Origin: Saccharomycopsis phalli
Taxonomy: Eukaryota; Ascomycota; Saccharomycetes; Ascoideales; Saccharomycopsidaceae
Assembly (NCBI GenBank): GCA_020342235.1
Contig: CP073215.1
Span: 620,001-684,000, forward strand
Direction of reading: 5' to 3'
Length of the DNA: 64,000 nucleotides
Notes under the pieces: model-generated
The model's database searches: none
What the model saw: only the letters and a program-made list of their open reading frames with translations
Told to the model about the DNA's origin: nothing
In this document: piece after piece, positions 30,563-42,537 of the stretch
Position numbering within the stretch: the stretch's first letter is position 1
Layout: the number at the start of each line of letters is the position of its first letter
Translations under genes and position numbers: made by a program

Positions 30563-31150
30563 ATAATAATATGTTTATTTACTTCTATAGCTATACTAGA
30601 CTCCCTGGAGAGTGAGCTTGATATTTCACCGTCAAAAAAAAACTAAGGACGGTGCCGCTAATTTTTTGAGTCGACAGAAAAGCCTTAAAATGGGGATAAA
30701 AACTTTCAACTTGATCTGTAAGAAACTAACAAGAGAAGACTTAGAAGGAGCTATGGGGTATCGTTCCTAGGACCACCTGTCTGGCCACCCTTCTTGTGAT
30801 GCTGTAAAGTAAAAAAGGAATCTACCCATCCGGCACTAACTTGTAGAATCCTACAAGGGAATAAACTGATCCTCTAAACATGGGCATGATAGGTTATGAA
30901 ATATTTCTGGGAAGAAATTGTCACACCAAGGGCACTTTGGATTGCAATCAGGGTTAAACTGTTTCGCGATGGTACTTGATACCAAGCTTTTTCCACTTGG
31001 AAGTTGGCTGATCAGACTCAAAATTTTCTTTGGGCCAGCTAAGGCCCCAGCTAGTAAGCGTTTATCTTTGACAGTTGTAACCACAGGTGAACCCGTTCCA
31101 TGTAAAGTTCTATAGTGGGTTGGGAGAGTAATCTCACCAGCGTCCACTAA
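30563..31150 (-). mobile_element. LINE fragment, subfamily A
   Basis: The 3' tail is (ATT)n near 30563-30575, followed inward by the same 3' UTR as the copy at 4097. The coding part has LPTHYRTLHGTGSPVVT, LLAGALAGPKKILSLISQLP and the knuckle CPWCDNFFPEIFHNLSC. A short internal deletion has removed most of the last ~60 codons compared with the 4097 copy. The 5' truncation point at about 31150 abuts the 3' flank of protease copy 2. Confidence 0.82.
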
Positions 31151-31184
31151 CTTGATTCGACTTCTTTACCAGAAAAAAGCCGTA

Positions 31185-32408
31185 TCAATCAATATGATTG
31201 TCCCTATCTTCCTTAGCCTTGCGTCCAATACCAATAACTACATTCCTACCAGAAGGGGTAATTATTGCTTTCACAGAGCTTCCAGCTGGAACTGACTCGG
31301 CTATTCCAATCCGAGAAGTTAAATTATCATAAAAGACGTATGCGGCCCTCATAAATGGGACGCCTAACGATATTTCCGGATCCGATGAAAAGGAAATGTC
31401 AAAGAGGCAGTGTGCTTTAGGATCCGTGTATGATTCGCTTACCAACATATCAGGCAGCACAATGATGGAAAGTTTACCAAAGATAAACTCCAAATTGCCA
31501 ATTCCACTTCCGTCACAGGTACTATATGTGTACTCGTTATGTGTACTTACTTTAAAATGCTTTTTGTACTCATTGGGTAGATAAATATCCGTGGCTCCGC
31601 TATCAATGATAACGTTAACGGAAGGAATGATTTCTTGTCTAGTCCGATCAAGTCTTATCGCAGTAATTGGTATTTCCAAGAAACCATCTGGGTTACTGAC
31701 AGCAGGAGTCATCCCCAAGGGCCCACGGAACCGGTTTGTATCTACTCCTCCAAATACGATCTGCCCACTGGATCTGCCTCTCCAGAGGTTCATGTGGATT
31801 CCAAATATTTGCCGTTTTATATATTTTGATTCATAGAGCAACTCGACAAATCCTGGTTGCAAACTTTGGGGCTTTTGTCCCAAGCCTATGATACTATACA
31901 GATAGCTAGTCTCGGATGCGACGCCAAATGGAACATTTCTCAATACAGCCGATTCAAAGACTATTCTATCTTGATAAAACAGACCCAGGGCGCTGGTACC
32001 GTCTAAATAGCCCTGATGAAACCCATCACCAGGTAATTGTATTGCAGAGGACTTCTCTACATCAAACATGAATCTTGTGACCGGATAGTCAATCAGACGA
32101 CTATTGTCAATATACTTTCTCTTCGAAGGCAGGAGGATGTCTTTCATGGTTCCTGGTCTCGAAAATCACGTCACACTTGATCCCGTATCGTAAATGGCAC
32201 TTAAGATCTGATTACCAATCTGAATTCTTGTTTCTGGCCTGTTTGACTTATTGTCAAAATAGTCAATCACATAACCAATTTTATCACCAATTATTTGGCC
32301 AGATGCGCTTAGTCTTTGGGGAGCTCGCTTTTCAATTGAGTTACTTTGCGGATTCAATGATGCCGAGAAGACATGGCCAAGGGCAATGAAGTAAACTAAC
32401 AATTGCAT
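31185..32408 (-). pseudogene. Secreted aspartic protease, copy 2, one in-frame stop
   Basis: It matches copy 1 over its full length, with the same signal peptide, EKR processing site and both catalytic triplets (DTG then DSG in IIDSGATDIYLP). The Trp codon right after DTGSSVT is TGA (32166-32168), where copies 1, 3 and 5 have TGG. The reading frame is otherwise open from 32408 to 31185. A lone nonsense change in an intact frame suggests very recent loss, a sequencing error, or polymorphism. Its high similarity to copy 1, flanks included, points to a recent tandem duplication. Confidence 0.88.
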
Positions 32409-32499
32409 GATTTATTAATGAAAGAGCACGGTATTTATGTCTTTCTTTGGTACCAAGATATTTCTTGGGTACATACATGCCTTATAAATTTTACAGCAG

Positions 32500-32515
32500 T
32501 GCCGTAAAACGCATA
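32500..32515 (-). promoter_or_regulatory. Shared protease promoter element, copy 2
   Basis: TGCCGTAAAACGCATA, two differences from the consensus TGCCGTGAAATGCATA, lies 92 bp upstream of the ATG at 32408. Confidence 0.75.
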
Positions 32516-33285
32516 TCACAAATTAACAATTATACTTGTGAATCTGTGAAATATCCAACGGCTATGGTGTTTGCCATTCCAATAATGACCTAATATTTAT
32601 GATATTTGCCTAGGATTTTCCAAATCTGGTGGTATTGGATGGAAGTGTTGCATGAATATACATCTGATACACTATGCTAAACACTAAATCTGACTCAGAT
32701 TAAAGCTGGGTTCGGTCTAAAATGATCACATATTTCGATTACTGATCATGGAAATCATCCAGCCATACCTCCCAACATCAAATAACGGCAATCCAGCATA
32801 TATCACCCATTCACTACATTTTAATTTGTTATTATTTTCAGGTTTCGAGTCGAGGCGACTGAGAGCTAATCTTGCATATCGGAGATCCGTCCCTTGGCTA
32901 TGGTTACATACTCAATGAGGTTTCTAATTATAGGTGATCAATGGTATCTAGAAAGAAATAAAACGTTGATTTTCAAGCAATTAGGATAATAGCAAACCTT
33001 CAATTACAAAAGACACAACAAATGCATATGCTAAATTCAGGTACCATCTCTTTACCCGTTGAAATTTATTCATTGACCTAATCATTGAGTATCTTACTAT
33101 TTAAATAGCCAAGGCATCTACCTGGATTTCCTATCCATCCTTGGTGGAGAATATGCGTAATTACCGGAGTTTATTCGTCTACTCAGGCCAGCCATGGAAA
33201 TTAATGTAAACTATAAACTCACAACCTTTTATTTTGTTACTTGGGGATTAGATAATAGGAATGGGTAATAATTATCACTCATTTG

Positions 33286-33455
33286 TCATATATAGCTATG
33301 CTAGGCTGCGGAGGGGTTGATGTTTCGCCACTCTGCTGTGTGTTGAAAGAAAACCCTTAATATAGACAGAAAAATTACAAACCAGGCTTTGAGAGACGTC
33401 AATGATGAGGCAATTCTGATAGCGTAGCAGGGCCTCCCTCCAATTCGGCTATGCT
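33286..33455 (-). mobile_element. Old LINE 3' UTR fragment
   Basis: ATATAGCTATGCTAGGCTGC, GATGTTTCGCC and TTGAAAGAAAACCCTTAATA match the LINE 3' UTR but are clearly more diverged than the other copies. The rest of 32930-33808 holds nothing that I can call. Confidence 0.6.
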
Positions 33456-33808
33456 CCTATACATAGAATGCCAGTCTCATTAAACACTATTGCAAACCAT
33501 TATATGAAGTTAAACATTAAATTGTTGACCAGCTATTGTATTCAGTGTCGGTACATGACAGCTTCGTTCCCAATTACTAACGGAACGCGTGTGTATTTCT
33601 GTAGAGGTAACCTAGGCACTGGTACAATCTGGACAGTAATGCACATTCACCTTGGCTACGGTTTTCAACTTTGACCCTTTTTATCATTATATTAATGCTA
33701 TATCACATGCTAATTGGAACTATTGATACTTTTAAACTCTCAAGTTTCTAAACCTCCTTGCCAGAAAGAGATTAGAAATCCATCAATTTGATTTCCATTG
33801 TCTCAGCT

Positions 33809-34999
33809 TTACTTTCCAGTACCAGTAACCAACCTCCTTCCCGGAATGACAATACTCGCTATTGTAGAGCTCCTCACAGGAATTGACTTTGCTAGTCCAA
33901 TTCGAGGAGTTTCATTGTCGTAATAGACATACACGGCCCTCATAAACGGGATTCCAAGAGTTATTTCTGAACCTGATACAAAGCCAAGATAAAACAGGCA
34001 TTGCGCATCAGGATCCGTATATCCTTCTCTTCGCAAATCATCAGGCAGAACAATAACTGAATAGTTATCAAAGAAAAACTCCAAATTGCCAATTTCATTC
34101 CCGTGACAGGCACTATAAGCCTTTCCGTCTTTTATATCTAGTTTAAAATACTTTTTATACTTCTTGGGTAAGAAAATCGAAATGGCACCAGTGTCAATAA
34201 CGACATTGACTGAAGGCTCAATTATTTGACCACTTTTACTAAGTTTTATGGCATTAATAGGCAATTCCAAGAAACCTAAACGGTTTTTGATAGCAGGAAA
34301 CATCTTCAAAGGCCCCTGGAATCGGTTTGTGTCTACACCTCCAAACACAATCTGCCCACTATATTTACCAATGCGCTCGTTCACGTGGATTCCATACGAT
34401 TGCTTCTTTATATAGCCTGATTTTTGGAGCACCTCCACTATTCCTGGTGGCTTGCCAGGGGGTTGTGTGCCCAACCCTATAAGACCATATCTGTTAGTAG
34501 TTTTGAAAGCCAAGCCAAATGGAACATATGACAATATAGCCGATCCAAGAACTATATTATCACGGTAATATAGTCCTTTGGTGTTGGAACGATCGGTGTA
34601 CTGTTGACGAAACCCATCACCAACTACCCTTTCTGCATTGGACTTCTTTAGATCAAACATGTATTTTGTGACTGGATAGTCCTTCAGACGACTATAGTCG
34701 ATATATTTCATCATGTAAGGCTGATTAATGTCTTTGAAGCTTCCGGGCTCGGGGAACCAGGTCATGCTTGATCCAGTATCGTAAACTGCACTTATGATTT
34801 GGTTACCAACCTGAATAGTTGTTTCTGGAATATTGTATCTGTTGTCAAAATAGTCAATCATAAAACCTTCTTTTTGGCCAATTACTTGTCCTGCTGGGCT
34901 TATAATCTCTGGTGTTCGTTTTGCAAATGAACTGTCTGGTATACCCAATGATGCTGAGAAGACATGACTGAGGGCAATGAAATATAATAATAGCTGCAT
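33809..34999 (-). CDS. Secreted aspartic protease, copy 3
   Basis: The 396-residue protein keeps the cluster architecture: signal peptide (about 1-17), a short propeptide with AKR at 28, catalytic DTG (Asp74, VYDTGSSMTWF) and a second DTG rather than DSG (about Asp270, VIDTGAISIFLP). The C-lobe has SACHGNEIGNLEF in place of the STCDGSGIGNLEF of copy 1. It ends LVTGTGK without a GPI signal. It is intact and equally distant from copies 1/2 and 4/5 by eye, so it likely predates the tandem duplication. The nearest neighbour downstream in coordinate is the copia element. Confidence 0.93.
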   Translation of the reverse strand: MQLLLYFIALSHVFSASLGIPDSSFAKRTPEIISPAGQVIGQKEGFMIDYFDNRYNIPETTIQVGNQIISAVYDTGSSMTWFPEPGSFKDINQPYMMKYIDYSRLKDYPVTKYMFDLKKSNAERVVGDGFRQQYTDRSNTKGLYYRDNIVLGSAILSYVPFGLAFKTTNRYGLIGLGTQPPGKPPGIVEVLQKSGYIKKQSYGIHVNERIGKYSGQIVFGGVDTNRFQGPLKMFPAIKNRLGFLELPINAIKLSKSGQIIEPSVNVVIDTGAISIFLPKKYKKYFKLDIKDGKAYSACHGNEIGNLEFFFDNYSVIVLPDDLRREGYTDPDAQCLFYLGFVSGSEITLGIPFMRAVYVYYDNETPRIGLAKSIPVRSSTIASIVIPGRRLVTGTGK

Positions 35000-35093
35000 G
35001 TGGTTTTAGCGAAATGTAGCAGCCTTTGCCATATTTATCTAGGGCTCCAAGAGTTTTCTCCGATGTTTTCATGCCCTATACACCTTACAATAG

Positions 35094-35109
35094 TGCCGTG
35101 AAATGCATA
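35094..35109 (-). promoter_or_regulatory. Shared protease promoter element, copy 3
   Basis: TGCCGTGAAATGCATA lies 95 bp upstream of the ATG at 34999; TATTTATCTAG lies near 35031. Confidence 0.8.
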
Positions 35110-35796
35110 CTACTGCAAATTCCAATTGATACTAGTGATTCTGTGGAATCTTCAATGCTTCTGATATTTGCAGTTCCTTGAACAATTCACGATAATCGTC
35201 AAGTATTTTCCAAATTAAGTTGCCTGGGACTGTAGATCATGGATGTTCATTTGGTACACTCTAATATAGGTTAATCAGGCCCAGACCAACGATAGTTACG
35301 GTACAAATGGCCATATGTTTTGAATACGGCCCATAAATTAAATCAAATGCCTACTCAATAATATAGCTTCACTAAGCTTCTCCTATTGGAGACGCTTACA
35401 GCCTGACGGTAATCCTCTGTTGAATCTTACAATTTATCAATGGAATAAGCCTCACAACGGAATATTTCTACTGATTTTTGGTAATGAAGACTCAAGTGCA
35501 ATAGATGTGTAATTGATTCTTTCATCAGCATATAAGAGCTTCAATTTACAAGATTACTTTAAAGTGATGGTAGTAGTTTTGGCGAAAGTATCAGTGTGCA
35601 ACAGTACTGTACGAATTACAGTTCATTAGTTACAGTCGTAGTACATGTAAAATAATATATATAAATTTGTTCCTCAATTCAGTTGACCTCCTGTCACTTA
35701 AATACTGATCGTATGTCTGAGACAATTGTTGTCTATTTATGCCGATGTCCAAGATATTTATTGTTATTGCTCTCTGGTCAACTCAGACCATTCAGC

Positions 35797-35825
35797 ATAA
35801 TAATAATAATAATAATAATAATAAT
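35797..35825. repeat. (ATA)n microsatellite
   Basis: Nine ATA units, followed by TTTTTGTATTTAGCTCTATA, which might be another eroded LINE 3' end. The gap 35110-36060 shows no gene. Confidence 0.85.
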
Positions 35826-36060
35826 TATTTTTGTATTTAGCTCTATATTGTCTCCGGCATTACGGTTATTCGATAGATATATTTTCACTCAGGAACATCC
35901 TGAGGCAGCATTGCTGTTGAAGATAACCCTTTGTCAACCCTCATTTGGTTGCTTGGGATTAAAAACTTCAATGGGAGCAGTCATTTATTCAGTATATATG
36001 TAGTGTGTATGTCAATTGTTAATCACAGACAGTTACACAAGTACTGATGATAAAGGGTTT

Positions 36061-36408
36061 TGTCGTGGTTGAGAACCACTGCAGAACAAGTTCACTAGTG
36101 CAACATCGGTGTCGGTAATATCTTTACCGACTCCCGGTTTTGATTAGACTAAAGTAATCCAACCAATGATGTTTTTGATAAGATATTATTGGAGGATAAA
36201 GATCTGATAAGAGATCCAGAGTAGTCTATATAAGAAGGGCTTCCTTCTTATAGAGAACACACAATTCAACTGAACAGTTCAGCTAGATATTATATCTAGC
36301 AAAGCCCAATCCGGTTATCCAAATACTAAAGGAACAAAACAAATAATTAAGTAGTTTATAGTTCACATAATACTATGTCTATTCCAGGCGATACTATTAA
36401 CTACGACA
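36061..36408 (+). mobile_element. Solo LTR of the Ty1/copia family
   Basis: The 348-bp LTR starts TGTCGTGGTT and ends AACTACGACA. It is flanked by a perfect 5-bp target duplication GGTTT (36056-36060 and 36409-36413). It appears identical, base for base as far as I can read, to the inverted LTR at 36447-36794. Confidence 0.92.
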
Positions 36409-36446
36409 GGTTTTCTTCAACAGTGAAAATATAGTTGTTGAATAAA

Positions 36447-36794
36447 TGTCGTAGTTAATAGTATCGCCTGGAATAGACATAGTATTATGTGAACTATAAA
36501 CTACTTAATTATTTGTTTTGTTCCTTTAGTATTTGGATAACCGGATTGGGCTTTGCTAGATATAATATCTAGCTGAACTGTTCAGTTGAATTGTGTGTTC
36601 TCTATAAGAAGGAAGCCCTTCTTATATAGACTACTCTGGATCTCTTATCAGATCTTTATCCTCCAATAATATCTTATCAAAAACATCATTGGTTGGATTA
36701 CTTTAGTCTAATCAAAACCGGGAGTCGGTAAAGATATTACCGACACCGATGTTGCACTAGTGAACTTGTTCTGCAGTGGTTCTCAACCACGACA
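36447..36794 (-). repeat. 3' LTR of the copia element
   Basis: The ends are TGTCGTAGTT and AACCACGACA as read on the plus strand. With the solo LTR at 36061-36408 it forms an inverted repeat with a 38-bp spacer. Confidence 0.92.
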
Positions 36795-37383
36795 TGCCCT
36801 CTTCTTTTTGAAAAGTAATCGATTGATCAGAAAGATTATTTTCCAAGAAGAAATGTATATCCTATGACGTAAGTTATCCGACGGGGAGGAACTCTCCAAG
36901 AGACTTCCCATAGTAATTGTAACGTCCAATAAACTATGGTTCGAGTGGGACTTTTACCGCACCGAAAAACCCGTGCATTTTCGCGCTATCAGTTCCTAGG
37001 GCTGTCTTCGCGAGAGACATTTTTTGTTCCTTAAACTGGTTGCGAATGATGTCCTCTGTGTTTACCATTCACAGTGTAATTCAGACATCTGGTTGAGTGA
37101 TTCTGATCTTATCTTACAGGTGGACTCGCCGCAAGTAAGCTCTTGACAACAGAGATAGCACAGCCCATGTGACTCAGGAGTTGAAGGATCCATTGTCGAA
37201 CCGACTATCTTTGCTATCTGATGGTTTGTCCCGACCCGAAAGCTTCGTTTGGTACAGCCATCAAGACCTTCCTCGTACTCTGGAGTGTCGTATTGAGTGA
37301 CTCCCATATTCGTCATCGTCTTGTGCACTAACAATAACGAATATGTACATTGTGGGTTGATTAAGTCCACTTGATTTGAGTAT

Positions 37384-40300
37384 TTATTCTGCATGCATAT
37401 TTATACTCCTCAAATCATCTATCCATGTTATACCATTCGTGGTAAATGCCTTCGGCTTGGTAAACATGTCCGCTTGCTGCTCCGCGGTTGGAACATACTT
37501 TAACTCCAATTGTCCCTCAGCTGCAAGATCTTCAATTTTTCTCCAATACGCCACATATTTCATTTGACCCAACTTTGCACGTGTAACTTTAGACAAGGCA
37601 GGTTGACTATCCACGTAAGCAGTTATCTTTTCTTTTGTCCTAAAATCGTTATCGTCTTCTCGGGTCTTTCTCATCCTTTGCTCCATTCCCATAGCGTTGA
37701 GTAGTAAGCTTGTGTAGTCTTCAACTTCCTGAGCTGCCAGCAGACCTTCGTAAAGCGCTAAAATTTCAGCTTCCGTTGTAGAACTAACCTGTTTATCAGT
37801 TTTCTTTGACCTCCATGTTACAGGCACCCCGTGAACCTTTACCACATAGCCGTAATATGAAGACAAAAACTGAGGCAACTCCTCGTTCTTCTCGCCAAGG
37901 TATGAAGCGTCTGAATACAATTCTATTCTCGTAGGTCGGTCTCTTGGCTTGATATTAATACCAAACCTTTGAGTGCTAAGATAGTAATGCATGGCATCCC
38001 TAACTTTGTACCAGACTTCGAGATAGTTCGTCAGAGCCATGGATGAGAGATAGCATGCGACAAATGATAAATCTGGTCGACAAGCTCCCTGGACATAGTT
38101 TAAGATTCCTGTAAATTTCAAAAAGTTCTTATACTTACTTTCCTCATTGTTCCGGTCAATATTCACGTACGTATGGATTGGTACTGACTTTACCTTTCGT
38201 GCTGGAACTGGTGTTACTTCCGGAATCCGACTTTCGTCTTCTCGTTCTCTGCACATTATCAATCCATTTCGGCACACTAATGTCCCCTCAGTATCTTCTT
38301 TTGGATCCATTTTCTTCAACTCGATACCAAGCAAACATTTTGGAAATCCTAATATCGTCAATTCTACCCTGTCCCCCACTCTTTTCAAAAAATTGTCGAC
38401 TTCTGAGCGATTTTTTCCCACAACTAGTATATCGTCAACATAAACTACCACAATCATAGTCTTTGTAGGGTTCAGATAAATGGATTTGAGAATTGGCGCT
38501 ATTTCCTCCATATCTAACTCTTTGAGGATTTTCTTGAAATGTTCATACCACGCTTTTGGACTTTCCTTCAAACCATAAATGGCTTTCTGTACTTTGAGTG
38601 CCCACTTGTGTCCATGTTTGGGTCTGCCTTTCAACTTTTCAATTACCTCTCTTGGTGGTTGTGCAAGAACACTGGTACCCTCTGGGAGTTTAGCATTGAG
38701 AAACGCAGTTTTTACATCAGCTTGGGCGAGACACCACCCTTCCTTAATGGCTAACGTAAGCAAAATGCGGATCGGTGTCGGTCGTACTGTAGGAGAGTAG
38801 ACATCTCCCTCGTACCCATATTCTTGATACCGATCAACTTGATCTCCTCTCAACACTAATCGACTCTTGTAAAGCGTTTCACTCTTCCTCCTGTCTACCC
38901 AAGTCATTCCCATTAAACTAGTCTTATCAGGCACCTCCACTGGTACAAACGTTTCATACGCCTGATGAGAAAGAATCTCTTTTTCTCTCGCTTCCTGTCT
39001 ATTCGCTCGATCATCTCTAGTCAACTTCTTAATATGGCCATTAAATAACGCATCATTACCATCGATAGCTAACTGATTCTTCACTCTCTTAGGTGCTTGT
39101 TGAATAGATTCATTGTGTTCATTGATGATCAGCCTCTGGACAGGTTCTGACGGTTCAAGGTTGGAGTTGTTTTGTGATTCACCTGCAGATAGTGAATCGA
39201 AGTAGTAACCTGCATTTTCTTTTTCAATTTCTTGAACCGTCTCTCCTTCGCTTTGAGAAATCTCACTTCCTTTTGTCCGTTTTCTCGTCTGTGGTGACAA
39301 ATCTTGGATAACTTCACTCTTTCTGCCTCTAGGTAAGATTGGCATTGGCAAAATTGTTTCATGAGGATCAAACTTCACGTTGGAGGTAATGTAGCGATGG
39401 CCAGTTACCGCATCTTCAATGACGTACCCCACAACGTCCTTTAGACAGCCGATGAATCTTCCGATCCTGTTGGGGATCATCGGATTTTGCTTTTTCTCCG
39501 TTCCCTTATTGTAGTATACCTTGGATCCAAACACATGAAGTGATCGCCTGTCTATCGTTTGGACCACATCAGAGCCGTTATGTTTCTTAAGGGGAATCAA
39601 TCCATCACGCGCTCTTGGCAATCTATTGTGCTGGTATACCACGTGACTCAAAATGTCTTGGAGATAATATTTCATCATGTCTTCATCCAGTATTTGCCAT
39701 CTTGGATTAGGACTGCCTCCTCTTAAACTTGCCACAATCACACTCACCTTGTGCTTTACCACACCCACATATCGTTCAATAAGACCATTGAGCTTGCTCG
39801 AGTTGGGAGCAAGTTTGACCTTCTCAATGTTATTCTTGACTAGGAAGTTCACAAAACTCTTGGAACTAAATTCCGTTCCTTGATCAGAATAGAAGCGTTT
39901 GAACCCCTTGCTTAGCACTTCTTCAATAACTCCTTGTGCCGAGTTCTTCGTTGGTATCACCCTAACATCAAGCATCTTACTATACTCATCGAGCATTACC
40001 AACAACGTAGCTTTCCCGATCCACGCTAAATCAGCATGTAATGTGTGTCTCGGACCACTGGCTTTCGGGTGAAAGGACCCTTTTGGACTTATCTTTTTCA
40101 CATTTGCATTTAAACAGTCTTGACAACTGATCTTAGAGGACTTAAGCACCTGGATCTCACGTTTTGATAATTTGAGATCCCCAGCCAGTTTCACCAAAGT
40201 GATGGGATGTAGGTGTCCATTGGCTTGGTGTAGTAGTAGCGCCTCCAGAATAGTCAGGTGGGACATGCTTACAAAAGAAGACAGCACCTCTTTATTGAGT

Positions 40301-40746
40301 TTAATATAAAGCATTCCTCTTGAAGTCCGTAACAACGGGGTAGAATTTCCGTTATATGAGATATGGGGATTTCTTAATACCTGAACATCGATCCCTTGTA
40401 TGTCAGCAATATCATTTAGGGAAAGGATTGAAATGTCTTGCCCCACATCTTCTTTCTTCATGTAATAACCCTTGACTGTAATGTGTAAATCTCCTATAGG
40501 AATCTTGATGTTGCCTGGTCCGGTAGCTTTGAAGCCTCCGTACCCTAGTGGTTGACAATCAATAACTTCATCCTTAAGGTCTGTGAACAAGTCCAACTTC
40601 GTACTTAAAGTAGCCTGCGCTCCTGTATCCAACAACATGACCGAAGTGCCTAAGTCTTCCAATTCTTTCTCTCCTATCCTGTATTTAAAGACCCAGTTGG
40701 CACCGTCTTTATTTACGAGGCCTCCTGTTTGACTTATCCTTAGCAT
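37384..40746 (-). other. pol region of the copia fossil
   Basis: The reading frame is long (about 1120 codons). Recognisable parts, in order, are an aspartic protease motif (MLLDTGAQATLS), the zinc-binding HHCC head and DDE core of the integrase, the reverse transcriptase with YVDD, and an RNase H-like end. It is treated as part of a broken element. Confidence 0.9.
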
Positions 40747-40895
40747 CTCTCATTTTTGCAACCCTGCAATTCTTGATGGTATGGAAACCCTTCTTGCCAC
40801 ATCCTTCGCAAACCTTGAGATCTCCACTCGGGACATGTCTGAAAAGGAACTTGCTGAATTAGTCGTACCTTCATCAGTACACAGAGCTCGCACCA

Positions 40896-41241
40896 TGTCG
40901 TAGTTAATAGTATCGCCTGAAATAGACATAGTATTATGTGAACTATAAACTACTTAATTATTTGTTTTGTTCCTTTAGGATTTGGATAACCGGATTGGGC
41001 TTTGCTAGATATAATATCTAGCTGAACTGTTCAGTTTTAATTGTGTGTTCTATAAGAAGAGAACCCCTCCTTATATAGACTTTCTCCATCTCTTATCAGA
41101 ATATTATCTTCCAATAATATCAATTCCAATATAACTGGAATTGGAGTATTCAGTCTTATCAACACCGGGAGTCGGTAATGTTCTTACCGACACCGACGTC
41201 GTACAGGTGAAATTGTTCTGCAGTGGTTGTTAACCACGACA
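40896..41241 (-). repeat. 5' LTR of the copia element
   Basis: It shares both ends and the first ~130 bp with the 3' LTR but is visibly diverged in the middle and distal third. Confidence 0.9.
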
Positions 41242-41337
41242 AATTGACAATTTTGAACTTTTCAGTTTACAGACTCCAGGCCTCTTCCAAAAAAAAAGTT
41301 TAATCTATCAATGTGATATTTCATTTCTTGCTTAGTT

Positions 41338-42537
41338 CTATTTTCCAGTACCAATAATCAATTTACCATCTGGAATGACAATATTTGATGGCGTAGAGCT
41401 TTTTGCTGGAACCGCCTTTGCTAATCCAATTTGAAGCGTGTCACTGTCATAATAGACGTATGTATCCCTCATAAATGGGGTACCTAAGACTACCTTCGAA
41501 GTCGATAAAAAGTAAATGTTAAACTGACAGTACAGCGGACGGTCAGGGAGTCTGTCCATCTTCAACCGATCAGGCGTAATCTTGAAAGTTTGATCACCAA
41601 ATGAAAATTCCAAGATGCCAATACCTCTCCCATTACAGGCACTGATAGTGTACCCGTCCGGTGTTTCCACATTAAAATACTCTTGATAGTTCAGTGGTAG
41701 AAAAATCGAAGTGCTCCCACTATCAATGAGAGCATCAATCGAAGGCTTAATCTCCTTCCGGTTTATTCCAAGGACCATGCTACTAATTGGTAATTGCATG
41801 TACCCCCGCTCTTTTTTGAAAGCAGGAAACATAGTCAATGGTCCTTGGAATCGGTTTGTATCCACTCCTCCAAACACAATCTGCCCACTGTCTTCGCCGG
41901 TCCGCAGGTTCATGTGGATTCCGTAGGATTGCTGCTTTATATAACCTGATTCTTCAAGTACCCGCACCATTCCTGGTGGCGTACCAGACATTCGTGTAGC
42001 TAAGCCAATACGACCAAGTGTAGTATAAGACACTAAGCCCGCGCCAAATTGAGTTTGTGGCAATGAAGCAGACCCAAGAACTATATCATCGCAATAATAT
42101 TCTCCCGAGAAGATGAGGCCATCGCTATATTTGTTATAAAACCCATTGCCAGGCACAAGTTTTGCAGTCTTGGACTTTTTTGGATCGTATACGTACGTCG
42201 CAGCTAGATTGGACATCTGAAGAAGACTGTTGATGAACCGTTTTATAGGGGACATACTGGTGCTGGTGCTTTTCATGAGTGATGGTTGGGGAAACCATGT
42301 CTTGGCTGTTGAGGTATCGTATACTGCATTGATGATTTGGTTACCAACCTCAATCCGTGCTTCTGGCAAAAGACCCCTATTATCAAAAAAATCAATTACA
42401 TAGCCATCTTTTTGGCCAATTACTTGCCCTACTGGGCTTTTAATCTCCGGTGCTTGTTTTGCAAATGAACTATCTGGTGGACTCATTGATGCCGCGAAGA
42501 CATGACCGAGGGCAATGAAAAACAATAAAGCCTCCAT
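41338..42537 (-). CDS. Secreted aspartic protease-like, copy 4, altered active-site triplet
   Basis: The 399-residue product has the cluster's signal peptide and length. The first catalytic triplet reads DTS (Asp74, in VYDTSTAKTWF) where the family has DTG, and the Kex2-type site reads AKQ where the paralogues have AKR or EKR. The second triplet is normal DSG (LIDSGSTSIFLP). The Gly of DTG is nearly invariant because it shapes the active-site loop, so activity is doubtful, and propeptide processing may be lost too. The frame is open, the promoter element is perfect, and the ending LIIGTGK is kept, so the gene may still be expressed. It lies just beyond the copia 5' LTR. Confidence 0.9.
   Translation of the reverse strand: MEALLFFIALGHVFAASMSPPDSSFAKQAPEIKSPVGQVIGQKDGYVIDFFDNRGLLPEARIEVGNQIINAVYDTSTAKTWFPQPSLMKSTSTSMSPIKRFINSLLQMSNLAATYVYDPKKSKTAKLVPGNGFYNKYSDGLIFSGEYYCDDIVLGSASLPQTQFGAGLVSYTTLGRIGLATRMSGTPPGMVRVLEESGYIKQQSYGIHMNLRTGEDSGQIVFGGVDTNRFQGPLTMFPAFKKERGYMQLPISSMVLGINRKEIKPSIDALIDSGSTSIFLPLNYQEYFNVETPDGYTISACNGRGIGILEFSFGDQTFKITPDRLKMDRLPDRPLYCQFNIYFLSTSKVVLGTPFMRDTYVYYDSDTLQIGLAKAVPAKSSTPSNIVIPDGKLIIGTGK

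Larger units (their letters stand above)
36447..41241 (-). mobile_element. Ty1/copia-type LTR retrotransposon, broken
   Basis: This is a fossil element of about 4.8 kb on the minus strand: 5' LTR 40896-41241 (346 bp), pol region 37384-40746 and 3' LTR 36447-36794 (348 bp), with a purine-rich tract just inside the 3' LTR. The pol order is protease, integrase, reverse transcriptase, RNase H, as in Ty1/copia. The gag part is not intact, so at least one major break is present. The two LTRs differ by roughly 10-20%, which would suggest an old insertion. I see no matching target duplication at the outer ends (ATAAA against AATTG). Confidence 0.93.
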
